Source: an uncultured Eubacteriales bacterium (GTDB lineage: Bacteria; Bacillota; Clostridia; Christensenellales; Borkfalkiaceae). Taken from it: DNA of 64,000 bases. Made by a program: the position numbers and the translations under genes. Of this stretch, positions 1-7,150 are shown in pieces. Under the pieces are notes generated by a model. It ran no database searches. It was given only the letters and a program-made list of their open reading frames with translations, and was not told the origin of the DNA. The DNA lies in the NCBI GenBank assembly GCA_905207235.1, contig CAJLKN010000001.1, forward strand, positions 101,389-165,388, written 5' to 3'. The first letter of the stretch is position 1. Each line of letters starts with the position of its first letter.

Positions 1-897
1 CGAAAGAAGTCCCCCTTCGCCGCTGAATGCCATTATCAGCACGCCGACGAGAGCTACGAGCACATACTGAAGATACCCGAGGTTGTTGTTGATGGGTCCC
101 ATTACAAAGGCATATGCGTTTGCCTTGCTGCCCGCGTTGTTGAGTTCGTCGTTGAGAACTTTGAACTGCTCTCTCGCCTTCTGCTCGTGGCAGAATACCT
201 TTATGACTTTCTGTCCTTCGGTCATTTCCTCGACGTAACCGTTGAGCGCGCCGAGCGCCTGCTGGTTGGTGAGGTAATACTTTGCCGATTTGCCGCCGAT
301 TATCTTGGTAGCGAATACAATTCCTACGAGAATGACAATTACTACGAGCAATAAAGTTACGCTGTAAACCACCATGAATGCGATTACCGCGATAAGCGTG
401 AGCGCAGACGAGATGAGCTGGGGTATAGTCTGTGTAAGCAACTGACGCATAGTATCGACGTCGTTGGTATAAAGGCTCATCAGATCGCCGTGAGTGTGTG
501 TATCAAAATACATCAAAGGCAACGTCTGCATCTTTGCGAACATATCGTCGCGCATCTTTTTGAGCGTTCCCTGCGCAATATACATCATTATGATGTTGTA
601 AAGGAAGGACGAAACAGCGCCGACAAAGTAAATGCTGCCCATAAGAATTATGTTGTTGTATATGAGCGTCATGTTGGCATGTTGCTGGTTGGCAATCAAC
701 TCTGTGGTAATTATAGATACCCTCGATGCCGCCGTAACGTTGGCAACCGAAGCCAAAAGGACGAAAATTATGACGCAGACAGTCGCAAATTTGTTGCGCA
801 AAAAGCTGTACCTGAGCAGTCTGCCCAGCGTCTTCATGGGCGTTTTTGCTCTTTTTCCTCCGCCCATTCTTCCGTGAGGTCCCGACATATTAGCCAT
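1..897 (-). CDS. ABC exporter half-transporter, permease portion (3' end outside window)
   Basis: Partial gene: the first 299 residues are visible and the ATP-binding domain lies beyond the left edge. The visible part is an ABC exporter transmembrane domain (MsbA/LmrA type): a basic Gly-rich N-terminus, then hydrophobic segments including one near residues 30-50, and a long cytoplasmic coupling stretch (EEMTEGQKVIKVFCHE). The ATG at 897 overlaps the stop of the upstream ABC gene by 8 bases, so the two are translationally coupled. That partner has a degenerate ATPase site, so this half is expected to supply the catalytic site of a heterodimeric multidrug or peptide exporter. The substrate is unknown. 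Confidence 0.9.
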   Translation of the reverse strand, partial: MANMSGPHGRMGGGKRAKTPMKTLGRLLRYSFLRNKFATVCVIIFVLLASVANVTAASRVSIITTELIANQQHANMTLIYNNIILMGSIYFVGAVSSFLYNIIMMYIAQGTLKKMRDDMFAKMQTLPLMYFDTHTHGDLMSLYTNDVDTMRQLLTQTIPQLISSALTLIAVIAFMVVYSVTLLLVVIVILVGIVFATKIIGGKSAKYYLTNQQALGALNGYVEEMTEGQKVIKVFCHEQKAREQFKVLNDELNNAGSKANAYAFVMGPINNNLGYLQYVLVALVGVLIMAFSGEGGLLS

Positions 898-2653
898 TAT
901 CATCACCTCCCTGCATCTGGGATTCGTAAACTTCCTTGTAAATTTCGTTGTTTTTAAGCAGGTCTTCGTGCTTGCCTATGCCGTTTATTCTGCCTTCGTC
1001 GAGCACGATAATCGTGTCGGCGTCCTGAACGGAAGCGATACGCTGCGCGATTATGATTTTCGTCGTCTCGGGTGCGTACTTGCGGAGATTTTCGCGTATG
1101 ATTGCGTCCGTCTTGGTATCGACAGCCGAAGTGGAGTCGTCGAAAATTATTATTTTAGGGTGCTTTAAAAGCGCGCGGGCTATGCACAATCTCTGTTTCT
1201 GTCCGCCTGAAACGTTTACGCCGCCCTGACCGAGGTCGTAGTCGTACTTGCCGGGCAAATTCTGAATGAATTCATCGGCGCAAGCCTGCACTGCCGCCTC
1301 GCGGATTTCTTCGTCGGTGGCATTTTCATCACCCCAACGGAGATTTTCGGCAATCGTACCGGAAAAGAGCACGTTTTTCTGCAAAACCATGGCAACTTTG
1401 CTTCTCAAAGTATCGAGGTTATAGCGCCTTACATCAACGCCGCCCACCTTTACGCTGCCTGTGGCGACGTCGTAAAGTCTGGGAATGAGCGATACGAGCG
1501 AAGTCTTGCCCGAACCAGTAGCGCCGATTATGCCGACCGTCTGTCCTGCTTTTATGTGAAGATTTATGTTTTCAAGCACGGTAACGTCTGCCTTCTGCGA
1601 GTAGCAGAACGAAACGTTATCGAAATCTATCGAACCGTCCTTTACTTCAAATACGGGTTCTTGGGGCTTGGGAAGGGTTGTGCGCTCGTTGAGAACTTCG
1701 CTTATACGGTCAGACGAACCCTTTGAAAGCGATATGAAGTTGAGGCACATCGCCACCATCATAACGCCCGTAAGTATCTGCGCGGAATACTGGATGAGGG
1801 TCTGAATTTCCTTCGGCTCGATGCTGCCTGCAAAATTGCCGACATACATATTTGAACCTACGGTAAGTATGATTATGTTTACTATGAACATTACGAGCAT
1901 GACGCTGGGCATCATTATGGTAAGTATTCTTTCTGCTTTTACCGAATACTTATACACTTCGCCGCTCGCCTTTTGCATTTTGGAAATTTCTCTGTCTTCC
2001 CTTACGTACGACTTAACAACCCTTATAGCCGTCAGGTCTTCCTGAACGACGGAGTTCAGAAGGTCGTACTTTTTGAACATGGTTCTGAAATAAGGCACAA
2101 CTCTGAACATGCAGAATGCGACGACTATGCCGAGCACGATGGCCGCTCCGGCAAATATAAGTGCCATAATGGGTTCTATGACGACCGTCATGATGATAGA
2201 CGCGATAAACAGAACCGGCGCGCGGACGAGCATTCTTATGCTCATCTGATATGCGTTCTGCACGTTGGTAACGTCGGTAGTGATACGCGTTATAAGGCTG
2301 GAAGTCGAATAGTTGTCAATATTCGCAAACGAATAGGTTTGCAGATTATTGTACATGTCTTCCCTGAGGTTATGCGCAAGTCCGCAGCTCGCCACAGCGG
2401 CAAGTTTGCCGCCCAGCGTGCCGAAATACAACGCAAGCAAAGCACAGACTATCATCAGGGTTGCGCATATGATTATTGTATTGATGTCAACCTGCGCTTT
2501 CGTGCCGTCGGCTACATCCTGAAGCTCACCCACAATAAAAGTCATCAGGAAGGGAATGACAATTTCCATCAACGCCTCTCCCGCCATCAGGATGGGGACG
2601 ATGATAGAGGGCTTTTTGTATTCCCTTACACTTTTCATTAAGTCTTTTATCAT
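890..2653 (-). CDS. ABC exporter half-transporter (permease + ATPase), degenerate-site subunit
   Basis: 587 aa, full length for a half-transporter. An N-terminal six-helix exporter domain (about 1-310) is followed by an ATPase domain with Walker A GATGSGKTS, signature VSGGQKQR and Walker B IIIFDDSTSAVD. The residue after the Walker B Asp is Asp rather than the catalytic Glu, and the H-loop position reads IIIAQR with Gln in place of His. In the heterodimeric exporter family (for example TM287/288 and BmrC/D) this combination marks the subunit with the non-catalytic site. It sits 16 bp downstream of the MarR gene and overlaps the next ABC gene. Likely MarR-controlled drug or metabolite efflux; the substrate cannot be read from sequence. 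Confidence 0.93.
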   Translation of the reverse strand: MIKDLMKSVREYKKPSIIVPILMAGEALMEIVIPFLMTFIVGELQDVADGTKAQVDINTIIICATLMIVCALLALYFGTLGGKLAAVASCGLAHNLREDMYNNLQTYSFANIDNYSTSSLITRITTDVTNVQNAYQMSIRMLVRAPVLFIASIIMTVVIEPIMALIFAGAAIVLGIVVAFCMFRVVPYFRTMFKKYDLLNSVVQEDLTAIRVVKSYVREDREISKMQKASGEVYKYSVKAERILTIMMPSVMLVMFIVNIIILTVGSNMYVGNFAGSIEPKEIQTLIQYSAQILTGVMMVAMCLNFISLSKGSSDRISEVLNERTTLPKPQEPVFEVKDGSIDFDNVSFCYSQKADVTVLENINLHIKAGQTVGIIGATGSGKTSLVSLIPRLYDVATGSVKVGGVDVRRYNLDTLRSKVAMVLQKNVLFSGTIAENLRWGDENATDEEIREAAVQACADEFIQNLPGKYDYDLGQGGVNVSGGQKQRLCIARALLKHPKIIIFDDSTSAVDTKTDAIIRENLRKYAPETTKIIIAQRIASVQDADTIIVLDEGRINGIGKHEDLLKNNEIYKEVYESQMQGGDDNG

Positions 2654-2669
2654 ATATTACTCCAAAAAT

Positions 2670-3104
2670 TTATTGCTTTTTTACAAACTCTATCACTTTA
2701 ACAAGGAGCGCTCTCATTTGCGTCTGCTCTTCTTCCGACAGCGCAGACTGAATAATTTCATCGCCTTTATTCATAAGCTCCTTGTTCTTGACGCAGAGTT
2801 CCGTGCCCTTTTGAGTGAGAGTTATATATTTAGTGCGGGCGTCATCTTCGGCAGGCGTCCTTATGATAAAATCCGCACGTTCGAGATTGGAAAGCATTGA
2901 CGAAACAGAAGACGGTCTTAACCCCGTCTCCCTTTCGATATCGCGCTGGCATACTTTTTCGCCTCGCACAGTTTTTACATGCACAAATACCATTGTATGC
3001 AACTGCATTCCGTTAAGTCCGTATTCTGACAGAACCGAGTCGTTTTTACGGACGAGAGCTGCGTGCAGATAGCATAATGCACCGAATACTCTTTTATTTT
3101 CCAA
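2670..3104 (-). CDS. MarR-family transcriptional regulator
   Basis: 144 aa, normal MarR length. The winged helix is visible as a recognition region (QRDIERETGLRPSSVSSMLSNLERADFI) followed by the wing (RTPAEDDARTKYITLTQKG). The start is TTG at 3104 with AGGCGG eight bases upstream; the next in-frame Met (about residue 23) would remove helix 1 of the dimerisation domain. It heads the MarR-ABC-ABC operon from a near-consensus promoter carrying a palindrome at the expected transcription start, so autorepression relieved by the exporter's substrate is likely. The ligand is unknown. Confidence 0.92.
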   Translation of the reverse strand: MENKRVFGALCYLHAALVRKNDSVLSEYGLNGMQLHTMVFVHVKTVRGEKVCQRDIERETGLRPSSVSSMLSNLERADFIIRTPAEDDARTKYITLTQKGTELCVKNKELMNKGDEIIQSALSEEEQTQMRALLVKVIEFVKKQ

Positions 3105-3145
3105 TCCTTTTTCCGCCTGAAATCATCTCAACCTTAATTAGTTAG

Positions 3146-3185
3146 ATTTCGAAATAATTATAGTAACATAATATATTTTTGTCAA
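3146..3185 (-). promoter_or_regulatory. Promoter and candidate operator of the MarR-ABC operon
   Basis: On the minus strand TTGACA (3185-3180), a 17-bp spacer and TATAAT (3162-3157) form a consensus housekeeping promoter. The perfect palindrome ATTTCGAAAT (3155-3146) lies directly after the -10 box, where a repressor would block initiation. MarR proteins usually bind such AT-rich dyads, so this is the likely self-operator. Confidence 0.75.
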
Positions 3186-3435
3186 TCGAAAATTATCTTT
3201 TAAATATGAAATCAGTGTGAAAAAAATATTTAAATTTAATATTTTTATTAAATAAATAAGTATCTAATGTACAGTACATCTAAGAAAATACATTATTATT
3301 TCTACTTGGTTATTTTTCATAAGTTGTATTGTAAAATGTTATAGAAAATTTTATACCAACACAATAAATTAATACAATCTTCCAGCTTTAAATTCAAAAA
3401 TAAATGCAAATATTTATTATTGGCATATATTTGAT

Positions 3436-3475
3436 AAAGGCGAACCCGTCTCCTAAAGGAAACGGGTTCGCCTTT
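3436..3475 (-). terminator. Intrinsic terminator after tRNA-Glu
   Basis: Arms AAAGGCGAACCCGT and ACGGGTTCGCCTTT flank a short loop, 9 bp past the tRNA 3' end on the minus strand. The U-tract is short. The remaining AT-rich stretch between this hairpin and the MarR promoter (about 3186-3435) shows no ORF or RNA that I can recognise, apart from a 13-bp dyad ATGTACAGTACAT near 3270. Confidence 0.7.
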
Positions 3476-3483
3476 AACTTGTT

Positions 3484-3558
3484 TGGTGACCCTGCCGGGA
3501 ATCGAACCCGGGATTGAGCCTTGAGAGGGCTCCGTCTTAACCGCTTGACCACAAGGCC
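3484..3558 (-). tRNA. tRNA-Glu (anticodon CTC)
   Basis: The reverse strand folds as a cloverleaf: acceptor GGCCTTG pairs with CAGGGTC (with G-U pairs), the T arm is CCGGG/TTCGAAT/CCCGG, and the anticodon stem GAGCC/GGCTC encloses loop CTCTCAA with anticodon CTC (3525-3523). The 3' CCA is encoded. It reads GAG codons. It is transcribed alone and followed by a terminator. Confidence 0.95.
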
Positions 3559-3644
3559 GTATTTGTCATTGCCGAATGATTATATCATAGTCGGATAATG
3601 TTTGCAAGCAAAAAAATGCGTATATATAAAAATATTTTTAAAGC

Positions 3645-3672
3645 GGAATGCGCACCAGATGGTGCGCATTCC
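3645..3672 (-). terminator. Terminator of the flavoprotein operon
   Basis: Perfect 12-bp arms GGAATGCGCACC and GGTGCGCATTCC with a 4-nt loop. On the minus strand it is followed by a T-rich run, about 120 bp downstream of the stop at 3793. The bases between 3559 and 3792 contain nothing else recognisable. Confidence 0.75.
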
Positions 3673-3792
3673 ATAGAGAGAATATGAAAAAAGTTAAGTG
3701 TAGGTAATTGTCATATAAAAGATACATTATCTGCAATCTTTGATATGATTTTATACCGCAAATGTGTTGATTGTATGATAATAAAATGTTTT

Positions 3793-5325
3793 TTATCTGT
3801 ATTTTTCGAAAAGCCTTTCCGCCGCTTTGAGTCCGTCCGCCGCAGACGAGGTTATTCCGCCAGAATATCCGCTGCCTTCGCCGCAGGGATACAAGCCCTG
3901 CATTGAAACGCTTTCGCCGCTCTCACTCCTTACAATCCTTACAGGAGACGAGAACCTTGTTTCAACGCCAGTCATTACGGCGTGAGGTGACGCAAAGCCT
4001 TTGAGCCTTCTGTCCATATCGGGTATCGCCGCTTTGAGCGCTTCGGTAACTATAGGAGGCAACGCCTCGCTCAGCGGAGCGCAGACGACGCCCGCCGCAT
4101 ATGACGGCTGAACATCGCCGAACCCGCCTGAAATTTTATCGGCCGCAAAATCTCCGTAAGTCTGGGCGGGAGCTTTGTAGCTTTCGCCGCCGAGCTCAAA
4201 CGCTTTGCGCTCTATATCCCTTTGAAAACGCACACCCGCAAACAGGTCGTCCGAACCGAAATCGCTCCTTCTTAACTGCACCATAAGCGCGGAGTTGGAA
4301 TTTGCCCCGTCGCGCGCGTACAGGCTCATGCCGTTTACCACCACTCCGCCCTTCTCGCTCGCCGCGGGAATTACCACGCCGCCGGGGCACATACAGAAAG
4401 TAAAAACCGTGCGCTCGTGCGCATGAGATACCAGCTTGTAATCCGCCGTCGGCAAAAGTTTATAATTCTTGCCGTACTGGGCAAAGCCTATTTCTGCGGC
4501 GAGGTGCTCTATCCTCACGCCCACCGCGAAATCGCGCGGTTCCATATATACCCCGCTGTTATTTAGCATTTCAAACGTATCACGCGCAGAATGCCCGACG
4601 GCAAAAACTGCATCGTCGCATAAAAGTTCACGCCTTTCGCCGCTCTTTTCCGTCAATTCTAGCCCAATAAGCCTGCCGTCCCTGCAAATTATGCCTTCAA
4701 CGCGGGTATTAAACATAATTTTGCCGCCGTTGGAAAGTATGTAGGCGCGCATATTCCTTAATACATCGTAAAGTTTATCGCTGCCTATGTGCGGCTTGTT
4801 GAGATACAAAATTTCTTCGGGCGCGCCGAAGCGGGCAAAGATTTCCAGAACGTCCCTGTTGAGCCCGTCGTGCGTCTGCGTATTTAACTTTCCGTCTGAA
4901 AAAGCTCCCGCACCGCCCTCGCCGAACTGAACGTTGCTTTCAGTGTCGAGCTGTCTTTCGCGATAAAATTTTTCGCAAGTCGCCCTGCGCTCTTCAACGG
5001 CTTGTCCGCGCTCGATGAGAATTGGTTTAAAGCCGTGTTCGATGAGCCTTATCGTGCACATCAGCCCCGCGGGACCGCTGCCGACGACTGCCACCGTCGG
5101 ATTGCCTTTTATGCGTTCGAAACAAGGTCGGCTCTTCTTTTCATCCTGACGGGAAAAAGCGATAGAATAAACCCAAAATATATTATTTTTGTCGCGTGCG
5201 TCGAGCGATTTTTTTATTATTTCAAAATACTTAACGGGCGCGCCGAGGGCGCGTTCAGCTACTTTTATAAGCTGAGACTGCGGACTGCTGATTGAAAGTT
5301 TTATATTGTCAAGCCGTTTTATCAT
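3793..5325 (-). CDS. FAD-dependent dehydrogenase (COG2509-type)
   Basis: 510 aa from the ATG at 5325, which has a strong GGAGGAG site and overlaps the upstream stop as ATGA; longer readings begin inside the upstream gene. After about 75 residues a Rossmann FAD motif appears (VAVVGSGPAGLMCTIRLIEHG, shown here without the last residues of the strand), then the Gly-rich QFGEGGAGAFSDGKL segment typical of this uncharacterised flavoprotein family, and a C-terminal FAD-contact segment (PCGEGSGYSGGITSSAADG). The reaction and substrate are unknown. Translational coupling to another flavoprotein suggests that they act in related redox steps. Confidence 0.88.
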   Translation of the reverse strand: MIKRLDNIKLSISSPQSQLIKVAERALGAPVKYFEIIKKSLDARDKNNIFWVYSIAFSRQDEKKSRPCFERIKGNPTVAVVGSGPAGLMCTIRLIEHGFKPILIERGQAVEERRATCEKFYRERQLDTESNVQFGEGGAGAFSDGKLNTQTHDGLNRDVLEIFARFGAPEEILYLNKPHIGSDKLYDVLRNMRAYILSNGGKIMFNTRVEGIICRDGRLIGLELTEKSGERRELLCDDAVFAVGHSARDTFEMLNNSGVYMEPRDFAVGVRIEHLAAEIGFAQYGKNYKLLPTADYKLVSHAHERTVFTFCMCPGGVVIPAASEKGGVVVNGMSLYARDGANSNSALMVQLRRSDFGSDDLFAGVRFQRDIERKAFELGGESYKAPAQTYGDFAADKISGGFGDVQPSYAAGVVCAPLSEALPPIVTEALKAAIPDMDRRLKGFASPHAVMTGVETRFSSPVRIVRSESGESVSMQGLYPCGEGSGYSGGITSSAADGLKAAERLFEKYR

Positions 5326-6485
5326 AACTCCTCCGCAATCTTTTGAGCAACGCGGACGCCGCTTGCAAACGCCCACAAAAGGTTGTAACCGCCGCAATCT
5401 CCGTCTACATCGAGATACTCGCCCGTGAAATATAGGTCCTTACAAACCTTACTTTCAAGGTTATCGCTTATCTGCGAACATTCTACGCCGCCGCGCGTAA
5501 CCTGCGCATAATCGAAACCGAGCGTGCCCGTAACGCACAGAGTAAAATCTTTTACTGTGCGGGCGATATCTTCCGCGCCGCCCTGAGCGCGCTTTATTAT
5601 CGCCCTGCCGAGTTGGTTGTGAAGCGTGCCCGAAAGAAGCTCGCTTGCAGGGTAATTGAGTTTCTTTTTTGCCTCTATATCGCGCACTATGTCTTTTGCA
5701 CCGACGTCAGGCAGAAACTCTATATGAAGAATTGCGTCTTTTTTATCCGCAACCGCCGAAGATACAGAAAACACAGCGTTCCCCGATACTCCGTAGTCGG
5801 TAAAAATTATATCGCCGCGGCTCTCTTTTAAAATTTTTCCGCCGCTTTCTGCGCGAAGAATACACTCTGCGCGTATGCCTTTTAATGTTTTTGTGAAAGT
5901 TGTGTCCGTTTTAAGCTGTACGAGCGAGGGAAAAAGCGGAGTTATGGTATGACCGAGGCTTTTTGCTAGCGCATAAGATGTGCCGTCTGTTCCGAATTGC
6001 TTCTGCGCTTTGCCTCCGCAGGCGAGGACGACGCGGTCGGCGCGCACCTCTCTTCCGTCCGAAAGGCGGAGAAAAAATCCCTTTCTTACCTCCGACGCGC
6101 GGACGCCCGTAAAAAATTCAGTACCCAGAGAGCCGAGCTCCCTTATGAGGCTGTCCGAAAGCGCCGAAGCCTGTCTGCCCGAGGGGTAAATTCTGCCCTC
6201 GTCGTCGTGAATAAAAATACAGTTGAAGAGCGAAGCGGGAAGATTATAATTTCCGCCTATAATTTCGTGCGCCAGCGCAGCTCCGCCGCCGTGGTAATTG
6301 GACGGCGAAAGATTTATATTTGACACATTGCCCTGGCCGTTGCCGGTGGCGGCTAATTTTTTTCCGAGGCGCTCGCATGCGTCTATAACGCACACTTTGG
6401 CGCCTTTTTTAAGCCTTTTGAGCGCAAGCGCGCAGGTAAGACCCGAAGCGCCGCCTCCGACTATTGCCACATCGTACTTTATCAT
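5322..6485 (-). CDS. NAD(P)/FAD-dependent oxidoreductase, HI0933/YhiN (BaiN-like) family
   Basis: 387 aa, usual family length (about 390-420). The N-terminal FAD motif is VAIVGGGASGLTCALALKR. It is followed by the family segment GKKLAATGNGQGNVSN, normally TGNGRCNLTN, so the Arg-Cys pair is replaced here by Gln-Gly. The C-terminal motif is FTGEYLDVDGDCGGYNLLWA. Members of this family include the bile-acid-linked BaiN, but most lack a known substrate, so BaiN function should not be assumed. The gene begins 6 nt after a -10 box and has no Shine-Dalgarno site. It is coupled by ATGA to the downstream flavoprotein. Confidence 0.88.
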   Translation of the reverse strand: MIKYDVAIVGGGASGLTCALALKRLKKGAKVCVIDACERLGKKLAATGNGQGNVSNINLSPSNYHGGGAALAHEIIGGNYNLPASLFNCIFIHDDEGRIYPSGRQASALSDSLIRELGSLGTEFFTGVRASEVRKGFFLRLSDGREVRADRVVLACGGKAQKQFGTDGTSYALAKSLGHTITPLFPSLVQLKTDTTFTKTLKGIRAECILRAESGGKILKESRGDIIFTDYGVSGNAVFSVSSAVADKKDAILHIEFLPDVGAKDIVRDIEAKKKLNYPASELLSGTLHNQLGRAIIKRAQGGAEDIARTVKDFTLCVTGTLGFDYAQVTRGGVECSQISDNLESKVCKDLYFTGEYLDVDGDCGGYNLLWAFASGVRVAQKIAEEL

Positions 6486-6491
6486 AAGTTC

Positions 6492-6520
6492 ATTTTATAA
6501 TAAAGCGATGAAGTTGTCAA
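6492..6520 (-). promoter_or_regulatory. Promoter with predicted leaderless start
   Basis: TTGACA (6520-6515), 17 bp, TAAAAT (6497-6492). Only six bases (6491-6486) separate the -10 box from the ATG at 6485, so transcription should begin at or next to the start codon. The -35 box overlaps the stop codon of the ferritin-like gene. Confidence 0.65.
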
Positions 6521-7026
6521 TCGCTTAGCTTTGCGAGCAGCTCCTTGAAAACTTTAAGGTGAAGTTTTTCGTCCTCCAAAATGCGCTCAATAATGCACTT
6601 TACTTTCTGATTTCTGAGCCGCTCTATCATTCTCTCATACGAGCTTATTGCCTGTTTTTCCGCAATAATGTCGTCTTCGAGCATATTTTTGAGCGAACAC
6701 GAATAGCTGACGAACTTGGATGAGTAAAAATTGAACGCCGCGGGCGGGAAAGCCGTGTAAATGGGCAGAGCACCGAGCGCATAAATAGTGTTGCCGAGAA
6801 GTTTTAAATGGGTCATTTCGGCTATTGCTATCTCCTCTATTACCGAAGCATACTCTTCCTTGTTCTTGTTTTCGAAATTTATGGAATGATATATGTATTG
6901 CAGCGTGGCGTTGAGTTCGCCTGCGGATGACGCGTATGCGGGCGAAATTATGCGCAGAGCGCGGCAATCGGGAGTAATATCCTCGGTTGTGGGATAGGGT
7001 TTATCTACGATGAGAGGTTTGGGCAT
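6517..7026 (-). CDS. Ferritin-like diiron-fold protein
   Basis: 169 aa. A four-helix ferritin-like pattern is visible: Glu37 in helix 1, Glu70-x-x-His73 in helix 2, Glu123 in helix 3 and Glu153-x-x-His156 in helix 4. That is the ligand set of rubrerythrin/bacterioferritin and manganese-catalase-like proteins. No rubredoxin domain is present. A role in iron or manganese handling or peroxide defence is plausible but unproven; CotJC-like spore coat relatives are an alternative. The SD (AAGGAG) lies inside a terminator-like stem between uvrA and this gene, which may limit translation or readthrough. Confidence 0.8.
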   Translation of the reverse strand: MPKPLIVDKPYPTTEDITPDCRALRIISPAYASSAGELNATLQYIYHSINFENKNKEEYASVIEEIAIAEMTHLKLLGNTIYALGALPIYTAFPPAAFNFYSSKFVSYSCSLKNMLEDDIIAEKQAISSYERMIERLRNQKVKCIIERILEDEKLHLKVFKELLAKLSD

Positions 7027-7086
7027 AAAAAAAGCACTCCTTAAAAAATACTCGTACTTACAAAGTATTCTTAAAGCGTGCTTTTT
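7027..7086 (-). terminator. Terminator-like hairpin overlapping the next gene's RBS
   Basis: On the minus strand AAAAGCAC...AGAATACT pairs with AGTATT...GTGCTTTT around an 11-nt loop and ends in seven T residues directly before the ATG at 7026. It follows uvrA by about 65 bp, so it can end uvrAB transcription. Its 3' arm holds the AAGGAG ribosome-binding site of the ferritin-like gene. Confidence 0.7.
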
Positions 7087-7150
7087 GTTAAATTATTTTA
7101 TTGCACGGACATTCCGCTTGAATTTGACGCCGACGCGCGGAATATTATTT

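Noticed and set aside
5322..6485. Assigning BaiN (bile-acid flavoprotein) function
   Set aside because: The family is broad, no other bai genes are near, and the TGNGRCN motif is altered here; only family membership is supported.
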